A stretch of DNA of 64,000 nucleotides from Cylindrospermum sp. FACHB-282 (GTDB taxonomy: Bacteria > Cyanobacteriota > Cyanobacteriia > Cyanobacteriales > Nostocaceae), in NCBI RefSeq assembly GCF_014697195.1, contig NZ_JACJRJ010000025.1, positions 1 to 64,000 of the forward strand. Direction: 5' to 3'. The translations under genes were made by a program, and so were the position numbers. A model generated the notes under the pieces. That model ran no database searches. It was not told where the DNA came from and saw only the letters and a list, made by a program, of their open reading frames with translations. Positions 55,627 to 63,313 of the stretch are shown one piece after another. Position 1 is the stretch's first letter, and the number at the start of each line of letters is the position of its first letter.

Positions 55627-55808
55627 TAAGCTCGACTTTATCCAATCAAACCTGTCAACCTGCATTATTTCTCAAAGCTTTTAATCCGGACTTGGTTTGG
55701 GTGATATTGAAAAAATCCAAGGCATTGAGACATAAAGGTTTCAGCCTATACGATGCCTAGGTTGGACGTAGCTACCGCCTGACAGGTAAACAGATGAAGT
55801 CGAGCTTA
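55627..55808. mobile_element. 182-bp MITE-like element
   Basis: Left end TAAGCTCGACTTTATC and, inward from the right, TAAGCTCGACTTCATC, followed on both sides by ACCTGTCA. No coding capacity. It lies between the L,D-transpeptidase and the repeat-rich secreted protein. Confidence 0.65.
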
Positions 55809-55913
55809 CTACCGCTCTTATTCGTAGCAGCCAACATTTAAAATTAACAAACTAGAGGTACCAAGCTTGTTAACCTTGCTTGTCTGTGTAAAGCTAGGAA
55901 ATTAGCTGGAAAT

Positions 55914-56327
55914 TTACCACAACCCTCTGATACCTTGACCATTATTTTGTCTTCTTCTTCTGTTTTCAACAGATGGAGTTTGCTGGGTTCCCGGAGCGGT
56001 AGTATCTGGTGGGAATTGCTGGGTTCCCGGAGCGGTAGTATCTGGTGGGAATTGCTGTGTTCCCGGAGTGGTAGTATCTGGTGGGAATTGCTGGGTTCTA
56101 ATAGTGCGGTCGTTTGGTAATGGCTGTGTTCCCGGAGTAGTAGCATTTATGGGTTGTCTTGTTTGAGAGTGTAACGTTCTACTTGCAGGAATTTGACTAG
56201 TTTTAATAGTACTAGAACTGGAATTTGGCAGAGCTAATACTGGAAGAGTTAGTAAAGCGCTAGTACTAGCAACTCCCACGAGACTAGCAAGCATTTTGAA
56301 CAAATTTTGACTGTGGTTTCCGCTCAT
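55914..56327 (-). CDS. Secreted repeat protein with PGTQQFPPDTT units
   Basis: A 137-residue protein with a signal peptide (about 1-32, ending LTLPVLALP). The mature part has three tandem 12-residue units (PGTQQFPPDTTT or PDTTA type; 36 bp each at about 55986-56092) and a basic tail ENRRRRQNNGQG. A strong ribosome site, AGGAGGT, lies 5 nt before the ATG. No fold recognised; probably a disordered cell-surface or periplasmic protein. Confidence 0.75.
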   Translation of the reverse strand: MSGNHSQNLFKMLASLVGVASTSALLTLPVLALPNSSSSTIKTSQIPASRTLHSQTRQPINATTPGTQPLPNDRTIRTQQFPPDTTTPGTQQFPPDTTAPGTQQFPPDTTAPGTQQTPSVENRRRRQNNGQGIRGLW

Positions 56328-56690
56328 TAGTACCTCCTGATTTTTCAGCTAAAAGATTCTTAATCTGTAAAGTATCTTGTATCTTGCCAAACCTGGAAAA
56401 AAGTTTAGCTCCGCTTCTGAACTGCAATTTAAAATGTCAATCAAACACCTTGAAATTGATGTTGGCATTTCATTTTTAAAACTTAGAACGATTTATCTCT
56501 TAAAGCCTCTGTCTAAAGCATAGTCTGATGTAAAAAATAATGTAATGATGAATACTCCTTTTGGAGAAGCAATGATTATTTTTTATGTCTTGGACATACA
56601 CCATATTGGATTAATGAAACAAAGTACATAAAGTAAATTAATATTTTTCTATCATTGGGTAGAGATAGAATAGAAATGATTAAAACTCTG
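56328..56690. other. Intergenic region without a gene
   Basis: Upstream region of the repeat protein. AT-rich; no gene or clear motif identified. Confidence 0.4.
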
Positions 56691-56807
56691 CTATAGCGTT
56701 TCCTAGTCTGCTGAGGTACAAATCTCTGCGTACCTCTGCGCTTTACTTTGCGTCCCTTTGCGTTTCAAAATATTATCTGTACCTCACGTAACTCTTAATC
56801 GCTATAA
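56691..56807. mobile_element. 117-bp MITE-like element
   Basis: The ends read CTATAGCGTTTCCTAGT from the left and TATAGCGATTAAGAGT inward from the right; both arms meet again at GAGGTACA. The interior is the common filler CTCTGCG/CCTTTGCG repeat. Confidence 0.6.
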
Positions 56808-56874
56808 GTAAGTAGGCGAAAAGAAATCAAACTATGTTAGAGGATGTTTGCAAAGTCTACTTTATTACTCACTG

Positions 56875-56981
56875 GGCGACTAGAAGTCGCGACTACACAG
56901 ACAAAACCCACCTCCGTGGGTTGAATTTTCATGAGTCCGCGCAGGCGGACTTTGCTTGTGTAGTAGCGAATTATATTCGCC
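56875..56981. repeat. Dispersed inverted repeat (GGGCGA...ACTACACA)
   Basis: The left arm GGGCGACTAGAAGTCGCGAC and the right arm, inward, GGGCGAATATAATTCGCTAC both continue with TACACA and CAAA. The interior GAGTCCGCGCAGG recurs at 62177-62190. A 63-residue open frame across it is repeat translation, not a gene. Confidence 0.7.
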
Positions 56982-57098
56982 CAATACTTTTCAAACAACC
57001 TCTTAAGCAAAGTAAAAACTATTGAAATTTGCTCGTTTTGAGGGCTTCAGCCCTCACTACCAACCTTGAATTATTTACGTCAACCTACTTAAGTAGCT

Positions 57099-57689
57099 AT
57101 GGAAGCAACCACTATCCACGCCCTTAAAGAATGGGCAGTTGCGGTAAATGCCTTGGAATCTGCCCAAACGATTATGCTGCTGCGTAAAGGCGGTATTCAT
57201 GAACGTAATGGACGTTTCCAAGTTGCCCATAATCAGATTTTGCTTTATCCCACTTATGAACATCAACAAGCTTTGATGCTCAAAGCTGATTATGCTAATC
57301 TTGTCTATCCTGTAACTTCAGGCTGGCATCCAGAAACGGTTCGCATCGGCAGTTGGGCAGAAATTACTGATATTTTGCCAGTGGCTGATGAGTCTATTGT
57401 CAGTGATTTACTTCCCTTCCATATTTGGAATGAGCATTTTATTAGCGATCGCCTAAAATGGAAACCACGCCAGCCCCTGTATATCCTCTTGCTGCGAACG
57501 AACGTGCTACCCCAACCGCTAGAAATTCCCTATCTCCCTAAATACGGTGGTTGTAAGTCATGGATTGATTTAGAACAGCAGATTCCCTTAAAAGCAGCAG
57601 CACCGGTTTTATCTGACTCTGCTTACACCCAGCAAGTAGAAACCATTCGCGGGATTATTGGCGATAAATTGTACGCTTCCTCCTTGTGA
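57099..57689 (+). CDS. DUF1802 family protein
   Basis: A 196-residue member of DUF1802, a conserved family frequent in cyanobacteria with no known function. Signatures: ALKEWAVAVNALESAQTIML at the start, LLRKGGIHE, LLYPTYEHQQ and KYGGCKSWIDL. Soluble. Stands alone. Confidence 0.85.
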   Translation: MEATTIHALKEWAVAVNALESAQTIMLLRKGGIHERNGRFQVAHNQILLYPTYEHQQALMLKADYANLVYPVTSGWHPETVRIGSWAEITDILPVADESIVSDLLPFHIWNEHFISDRLKWKPRQPLYILLLRTNVLPQPLEIPYLPKYGGCKSWIDLEQQIPLKAAAPVLSDSAYTQQVETIRGIIGDKLYASSL

Positions 57690-57961
57690 TTACAGGCGCG
57701 GATTTAATAGCTAGTACCGCTTTGCAAAATTAAAAATTAAAAATTAAAAAAGCTTATGACATGAGGTTTTCGTCTATTTTGAATGGTACAGGACTTAAGC
57801 AAGAACTCTCTCAAACCCTTCTTCCTTTGCGGTTTTTTTCTTCATGATGAAAGCGTAGTTTCTGTGGTAGCTTTTTGTCCGCCGTGTCGTACTAGGTTGA
57901 GATTTCTGTGCCTGTGTAGCCAGAAAAACAAATAGCCGACCCTCCATCATCTCACTAAATA
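57690..57961. other. Intergenic region after DUF1802
   Basis: It holds AAAATTAAAAATTAAAAATT (57732-57751) and other filler repeats; no gene. Confidence 0.4.
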
Positions 57962-58003
57962 GTAGTTGTTGCTACATACAATTGCTAAAACCGTAGATAA
58001 CAT
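57962..58003 (+). promoter_or_regulatory. NtcA-activated promoter
   Basis: The box GTA-N8-TAC (57962-57975, GTAGTTGTTGCTAC) is followed by exactly 22 bp and then TAACAT (57998-58003), a TAN3T -10. This matches the canonical class II NtcA promoter. Transcription would start near 58010 and reach the gene at 58237 through a leader of about 230 nt. NtcA is the cyanobacterial nitrogen regulator responding to 2-oxoglutarate. Confidence 0.6.
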
Positions 58004-58236
58004 GAGAAGGATATCAACCTAAAACAAAATATCAGGGACAAACATTCTTCTGTTTATCTTCCTATCTGATGGACATCTGACCAGAGGAGTCGGCATTTTT
58101 AAGCAATTTACCGCAATCAATAGTATCAAATTCCCATAGCCTAAAAGGTTAGGCAAAAACTACCCCACAAGAATGAGGCAGGTCTTGACAAAAGCCTGTC
58201 ATTATGCAACATAAGCTAAACGCAAAGGAGTTTACC

Positions 58237-58497
58237 ATGCATCGACAAATGTGCTGGTTATCTAAGTCTGGCAGCGATGGGGCAAAAGTCTTGCATTTGC
58301 AGACTGCACCCAGCCAACCTTGGCGTCCCTACACGGCTTTTCCGCAATTTTCAGTCCCAGATTATCAAATTCCTGGCGGTTCTAAAGGTTGGGCAACTTA
58401 TCAAAAACTGTTGAAAGCAGGCTGGAGTTTAGTTCCAAGCGCCCGTGCAAACGAGTTTAGCAGCAGCTATGCAGAGTCAACAATTCAAAATCAATAG
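58237..58497 (+). CDS. 86-residue protein, predicted NtcA-controlled
   Basis: I choose the ATG at 58237, which has AAAGGAG 6 nt upstream; the frame is open to an earlier ATG at 58204. The product begins MHRQMCWLSKSGSDGAKVLH and contains TAFPQFSVPDYQIPGG and GWATYQKLLKAGWSLVPS. The GWATYQKLLKAGW segment looks like a small conserved helix-turn module that I recall from unannotated cyanobacterial proteins. An NtcA-type promoter lies upstream, so it may be induced under nitrogen limitation. It ends inside the last codons of the convergent ggt (7-bp overlap). Confidence 0.7.
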   Translation: MHRQMCWLSKSGSDGAKVLHLQTAPSQPWRPYTAFPQFSVPDYQIPGGSKGWATYQKLLKAGWSLVPSARANEFSSSYAESTIQNQ

Positions 58498-60218
58498 CCT
58501 CTAGGGGAACCTTCGCCACGAGGATCAGCCGCGCCTTCTAGGGTATCATCGCCTGTCACAATAATCGCATTTGCATTGCCCCAAGGCTGAGTGTCCTTAA
58601 TTTTGTGTCCGCGACGGCGTAAGTCTTGCAGAGTTAGGGCATCCATTCCCCAAGATTCCATACGTAACTCATCCGGTAGCCACTGGTGATGTATGCGTGG
58701 GACTGACACGGCTGCACCCACATCCATATTGTATTCCAACACATTCAAAATCACTTGCAACACTTGGGTGATAATGGTGCTACCACCTGGTGCGCCCACT
58801 ACCATCCGCAGGCGTCCATTTTCGGTGATAATTGTCGGAGTCATGCTGGATAAAGGCGTTTTTCGAGGGGCGATGCTGTTTGCTTCGTTACCCACCAAAC
58901 CAAAGGCGTTAGGAACCCCCGGTGCTGCTGCAAAATCATCCATCTCGTTGTTGAGAACAATCCCCGTTCCTGGTGACACCACACCAGCACCAAAGCCGAG
59001 GTTAATTGTGAAAGTCAAACTTACGGCGTTGCGTTGTTCATCGATAACTGTGAGATGACTGGTTTCTGAGGATTCTTTATTTTGAATTGTTTCCAGTCCT
59101 GGTTTTACCTCAGTTGCAGGTTTCGCTACTTGCAGATTAATTTCTTGACGGCGTTTTTTGGCGTAGGTGGGGCTGATGAGTTGTTGTACTGGGACTTTGA
59201 CAAAATCGGGATCACCTAAATATTTGGCGCGATCGCTATATGCAATCTTCATTGCCTCTACCATTAAGTGTATAGCATCGGGGTGATGCCATCCCCAGGA
59301 TTTTAAATCGGCGTCACCGATGATGTTTAACATCTGCAACAGGTGAACGCCTCCTGATGATGGTGGGGGCATTGAACAAATTTTAGCTTGGCGGAAGTTG
59401 CCGCAAACGGGTATGCGCCAAATGGGTTTGTAGGCTTTTAAGTCTGCGAGGGTAATTAAACCGCCGTTTTTGGCCATGTCAGATGCGATCGCACTCGCTA
59501 TACTTCCAGTGTAGAAACTTTGGGGATTTTGGGAAATAGTGGTGAGAGTTTTGGCTAAATCCCGCTGGACTAATTTTTCCCCTGGTTGATAAAATTGCCC
59601 GTTGCGAGTGAAAATATCTCTTGCTGCTGAATTGTCGAGAATTGGCTGTTTGCGGTTCTCGTAAGCTGACAGAGAACGCCATGTATTCTGAGGGCTGAGG
59701 ATAAAACCATCTTTAGCGAGTGCGATCGCAGGTTTCACCACCTCACTCCACGATAACTTACCATAGCGGCGATGAACTTCATACAAACCCGCCACAGTCC
59801 CCGGAGTTGCTACAGCCAAATAACCATTTACACTCGCATTTGGACGCACCTTACCCTCAGCATCCAGATACATATTTCTCGTAGCTTTCAGCGGTGCGCG
59901 TTCCCGAAAATCTAGCGCTTTTATTTCCCCAGTTTTCCCAGAATGCAGCAGCAAAAAACCACCGCCACCAATACCCGCCGAAAAAGGTTCAACAACAGAA
60001 ATCGCAAAAGTTGTAGCCACTGCTGCATCTACCGCATTACCACCTTTAGTTAACATCAAAACTCCCGCATCACTCCCTAGGGGATGGGCCGAAACCACCA
60101 TCCCCTTTTTGCTGCGTAGAGGTGGGGTGATAGTAGCTGATACAACTTGGCTATAAAAGAGAACGCTAACAGAGAAGACAGCGAAGACAACCCGCTTAGT
60201 TTTGGCGACAATACGCAT
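58491..60218 (-). CDS. ggt: Gamma-glutamyltransferase
   Basis: A 575-residue exported enzyme that hydrolyses or transfers the gamma-glutamyl group of glutathione. It has a signal peptide (about 1-29, VVFAVFSVSVLFYSQVVSA). It is made as a precursor cleaved before the Thr of ETSHLTVID, and keeps the family motifs GGNAVDAAVATTF, SAGIGGGGF, LNNEMDDF and PLSSMTPTI. Full length. Divergent from the AAA ATPase gene. Confidence 0.95.
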   Translation of the reverse strand: MRIVAKTKRVVFAVFSVSVLFYSQVVSATITPPLRSKKGMVVSAHPLGSDAGVLMLTKGGNAVDAAVATTFAISVVEPFSAGIGGGGFLLLHSGKTGEIKALDFRERAPLKATRNMYLDAEGKVRPNASVNGYLAVATPGTVAGLYEVHRRYGKLSWSEVVKPAIALAKDGFILSPQNTWRSLSAYENRKQPILDNSAARDIFTRNGQFYQPGEKLVQRDLAKTLTTISQNPQSFYTGSIASAIASDMAKNGGLITLADLKAYKPIWRIPVCGNFRQAKICSMPPPSSGGVHLLQMLNIIGDADLKSWGWHHPDAIHLMVEAMKIAYSDRAKYLGDPDFVKVPVQQLISPTYAKKRRQEINLQVAKPATEVKPGLETIQNKESSETSHLTVIDEQRNAVSLTFTINLGFGAGVVSPGTGIVLNNEMDDFAAAPGVPNAFGLVGNEANSIAPRKTPLSSMTPTIITENGRLRMVVGAPGGSTIITQVLQVILNVLEYNMDVGAAVSVPRIHHQWLPDELRMESWGMDALTLQDLRRRGHKIKDTQPWGNANAIIVTGDDTLEGAADPRGEGSPRGY

Positions 60219-60390
60219 TTTTACGCTATTTTTTCAGCATTATGTGCAATTTCTCACAAAATCATCCTTTTGAAAAGATTTACTCATAAAAAGTCACATA
60301 ACAACTTTTTCAAACAAGCGCAAAATACAACCAGCGTTACTTGTTACAGTAGAGAAACAACAGCCTATAGAGATATAAAAAGTAAAAATT

Positions 60391-61557
60391 ATGAACTTGT
60401 TTGAACGTATAAAAATAGAAGGATATCGTCGTCTGCATAACGTAGAAATCGAAATGCGACCTTTGACGGTGATGATAGGTGCTAATGGTGTAGGTAAAAC
60501 TTCCCTATTAGAGATTTTTTCACTTATAGCAGCTTCAGCGAATGGTCAATTAGAACCTAAAATTTCCGAATTGGGAGGACTGAATGAAATTATTACCCGC
60601 GATAAAGCTAATAAAATAGCAATTTACTTAATAGATGCGCTAATTAAGCCGTGGTCTTCGTCTGCATTTGATTATTGTTTGGAAGTTACTCCTAAAGGCT
60701 TGGCATATAAAATTTCTTTAGAGACACTTACTGAAAAAGATTATACGCGCTCCTCCCAACCTGTAACTGTGAAGTACATCGAATCTCGTAACTTAGATGT
60801 TAAATACTTGAGTCCAGAAAGTCAAAAATTATTAACTCCAGAATGGGAATACAACCATTTAGAGACTTCTCTTTCTCAAGTACCCAAAATTTACAGATTT
60901 TCAGAAATATTCCGTAAACACTTAGCTTCATGCGCGTTTTACGGGCCATTGAATGTTACGTCTAAAAGTCCAGTGCGTTTACCACAACAAATGCGTCCAG
61001 TTAGATTACCAGGTACTAACGGGGAAGATTTAGTTTCCTGTCTTTATTATTTACGAGAAACCGACTCAGAACGATTTGAAATTATAGTAGATACCCTTGC
61101 TGCTGCATTTCCAGATTTTGAGCGTTTAGCATTTCCTCCAGTAGCAGCAGGAACTATCACAATGACTTGGAAAGATAAAAACTTTTCTCAACCAATTTAT
61201 ATGCACCAACTATCAGAGGGAACCTTACGGTTTATCTGGCTAGTAACACTGCTGCAAAGTCCTGGTTTAACCGCTGTCACTCTCATAGATGAACCAGAAG
61301 TTAGTTTACACCCAGAATTATTAAGGCTACTTGCTGATTTAATGCGCGAAGCTTCCCAAAGAACTCAGTTAATTGTAGCAACTCACTCAGATAGATTAAT
61401 CGGATTTTTAAAACCTGAAGAAGTCCTAATTTGTGATACCACTGAAGATGGTTTAACAACCATGAAATGGGGTGATTCTTTTGATTTAAAACACTGGCTA
61501 GAAGATTATAGTTTAGATCAAATTTGGGCGATGAATTTAATCGGCGGTCGTCCATGA
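60391..61557 (+). CDS. AAA ATPase (AAA_15/AAA_21), defence-type
   Basis: A 388-residue ABC-type ATPase of the OLD/RecF-like class. Walker A GANGVGKTS (30-38), signature LSEGTLRF (274-281), Walker B TLIDEPEVSLHP (297-308) and the switch VATHSD (329-334). A helical insert lies between about 60 and 240. The stop overlaps the next start as ATGA, so the two genes are coupled. This architecture is typical of the ATPase halves of PARIS (AriA), Septu and OLD-family defence modules; here the partner is DUF4276. Confidence 0.9.
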   Translation: MNLFERIKIEGYRRLHNVEIEMRPLTVMIGANGVGKTSLLEIFSLIAASANGQLEPKISELGGLNEIITRDKANKIAIYLIDALIKPWSSSAFDYCLEVTPKGLAYKISLETLTEKDYTRSSQPVTVKYIESRNLDVKYLSPESQKLLTPEWEYNHLETSLSQVPKIYRFSEIFRKHLASCAFYGPLNVTSKSPVRLPQQMRPVRLPGTNGEDLVSCLYYLRETDSERFEIIVDTLAAAFPDFERLAFPPVAAGTITMTWKDKNFSQPIYMHQLSEGTLRFIWLVTLLQSPGLTAVTLIDEPEVSLHPELLRLLADLMREASQRTQLIVATHSDRLIGFLKPEEVLICDTTEDGLTTMKWGDSFDLKHWLEDYSLDQIWAMNLIGGRP

Positions 61558-62159
61558 GGATAGCGATTTTAGTTGAGGGTGTAACAGAAAAAGCTTTTGA
61601 GCCAATTTTACGAGATTTCCTCAAATCACGATTACAACAAATGCCAAAACTTAAGTTTATATCTTATGATGGTCGCATTCCTAAAGCCGAAAAACTTAAG
61701 CGTAATGTTGATAATTTGCTCATGGGTAAAGATGCTCATGATGCAGTGATTGCATTAACAGACGTATACACCGGAACAAATGATTTTAAAGATGCAGCAG
61801 ATGCTAAAGATAAAATGAGAGCTTGGGTAGGGAATAATCCTAATTTTTATCCCCATGCAGCACAGTATGATTTTGAAGCTTGGTTATTACCTTATTGGTC
61901 AACAATTCAGAATTTAGCTATATCTAATAAATCAACACCAGGAAGTTTACCTGAACAAGTAAATCACGGAAATCCCCCATCATATCGTATTAAAGAAATA
62001 TTTGAAACAGGCAAATGTCAACGCAGCTACAGTAAAACCCGCGATGCAGCCAAAATTTTAAAAAACCAAGATTTGATGGTTTCGGTTAATCAGTGTCCTG
62101 AATTAAAAGCATTTATAAATACTATTTTGTCTCTTTGTGAAGTTGATTTAATTCCATGA
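61554..62159 (+). CDS. DUF4276 family protein, TOPRIM-like partner
   Basis: A 201-residue protein starting at the ATG at 61554 (coupled ATGA with the ATPase). MRIAILVEGVTEKAFEPILR carries a TOPRIM-like glutamate (Glu9 in VEGVTE), and LTDVYTGTNDF (68-78) carries acidic residues in the expected second position. QYDFEAWLL (104-112) is the DUF4276 hallmark. DUF4276 genes are regularly next to AAA ATPases; by analogy with AriB of PARIS (DUF4435 TOPRIM) it could be the effector nuclease. That role is inferred. Confidence 0.85.
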   Translation: MRIAILVEGVTEKAFEPILRDFLKSRLQQMPKLKFISYDGRIPKAEKLKRNVDNLLMGKDAHDAVIALTDVYTGTNDFKDAADAKDKMRAWVGNNPNFYPHAAQYDFEAWLLPYWSTIQNLAISNKSTPGSLPEQVNHGNPPSYRIKEIFETGKCQRSYSKTRDAAKILKNQDLMVSVNQCPELKAFINTILSLCEVDLIP

Positions 62160-62163
62160 AGGT

Positions 62164-62250
62164 TTCAAATTCATTGAGTCCGCGCAGGTGGTCACTGAGC
62201 TTGTCGAAGTGCGGACTTCGTTTGTGTAGCCGCGATTTCTAATCGCCGAG
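62164..62250. repeat. Partial dispersed inverted repeat
   Basis: Shares GAGTCCGCGCAGG and TTTGTGTAGC-type segments with the element at 56875-56981, with an inserted stretch between. It fills the gap between the DUF4276 and phytochelatin synthase genes. Confidence 0.6.
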
Positions 62251-62258
62251 TATATTTG

Positions 62259-62996
62259 CTAATTCTTACTCGCAAATACAAAACCTCGCGTCTTCCCCGA
62301 AGTTGAATCAACAGTCGCCATCGACTTCCATAAATCCGCCGTCTTTACCCAAACTGGCGGATATTTATAACGGGAAACATCCAAAATTAAAAATCTATCA
62401 GTCTGCTCATTATATGCCGCCAAAGGTGAAATATGCCCGCCTATTTCTTGTCCAATAGCTTTACGTAAATAGTTAACTATAACGAAATTTCCCGGTTGTT
62501 TTAAATTCTCTGCTGCTAACTTGCGAAACTCTGCTAAACTCGTGTCACTAGCACGGTAAACCTTCACTTTAGCACCGTAACTTTCTAAAAATCCCCCCAA
62601 CTGATTTAGAGTCATGCCTTGACGAGCGACAACCTCAGCAGGTAGCACCTTTTGCGTATTTTCATTACTAAAAAAGTTTTCCTGAGTAAATACCTTATAA
62701 GGCTTATATTGGGGTGCTTCCGGTGCGGTAATTTTCAAGCCATTCAGCACCATCACCATAGTAGCAACGCCACAATATGCTTGATTATCTTGAGTTATAA
62801 ACTGCATACTCAAGGGAAAAAAATCATCCTTTGATTTACTTTCAATTAATAATTTTTCACCTTCAGGAGAATCAAAACCAATCAAGTTAGGCGAAAGAGG
62901 TAATGTTTGAGCGAAGACATTTCCCCCAGCCAAACACGCTCCTAAAATCAGATATTTGAGCGATGTTTTAAGAGTCTTGATTTTTTGAATTTTCAT
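62259..62996 (-). CDS. Bacterial phytochelatin synthase-like protein
   Basis: A 245-residue papain-like peptidase of the bacterial PCS type (Nostoc alr0975 class), which cleaves glutathione to gamma-Glu-Cys rather than making long phytochelatins. Signal-like N-terminus (YLILGACLAGGNVFAQ). Catalytic triad: Cys75 in QAYCGVATMVM, His188 in GGHISPLAAY and Asp206 in FLILDVSRYKYPPVW. Size normal for the bacterial form. It shares a glutathione theme with ggt, two genes away. Confidence 0.9.
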   Translation of the reverse strand: MKIQKIKTLKTSLKYLILGACLAGGNVFAQTLPLSPNLIGFDSPEGEKLLIESKSKDDFFPLSMQFITQDNQAYCGVATMVMVLNGLKITAPEAPQYKPYKVFTQENFFSNENTQKVLPAEVVARQGMTLNQLGGFLESYGAKVKVYRASDTSLAEFRKLAAENLKQPGNFVIVNYLRKAIGQEIGGHISPLAAYNEQTDRFLILDVSRYKYPPVWVKTADLWKSMATVDSTSGKTRGFVFASKN

Positions 62997-63313
62997 ATTT
63001 ACATTTTTACTAAAATAAGTGCATTTACATAGAATATACTGTATATTGGCGACGCTTGAGCAGTTTAATGCTCAGAATAAAATAAAAAATATTTCAATCT
63101 CTGATTCTGAAATCTTCTTTGGCTGCTAGTTAATTCGTGCGTTAGGGAACGCACGCTACGTGTTCGTGAAAATCTCTCTTTATTCTCTCTGCGTCCTCTG
63201 CGCCTCTGCGGTTAGTTCAAAAAAGAATATTTTCACAAATCAGATATAGCATTCCTATTTTAAAGCTCAGATCCCCGACTTCTTAGAGAAGTCGGGGATC
63301 TTGTTATTGTTAT
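62997..63313. other. Repeat-filled intergenic region
   Basis: Contains the TGCGTTAGGGAACGCA palindrome (63139-63154), a CTCTGCG filler, a half-copy of the GATATAGCATTCCTAT family (from 63243), and a perfect hairpin GATCCCCGACTTCT/AGAAGTCGGGGATC (63270-63300). Confidence 0.6.
63270..63300 (-). terminator. Hairpin after the ABC-F gene
   Basis: The perfect 14-bp stem ATCCCCGACTTCT/AGAAGTCGGGGAT with a short loop lies just 14 bp past the stop of the minus-strand ABC-F gene. It is also the central palindrome of the MITE family (compare 36211-36240). It could terminate transcription, but no T-run follows on that strand. Confidence 0.4.

Noticed and set aside
56834-57025. 63-residue open frame
   Set aside because: Most of it is translation of the dispersed inverted repeat at 56875-56981.
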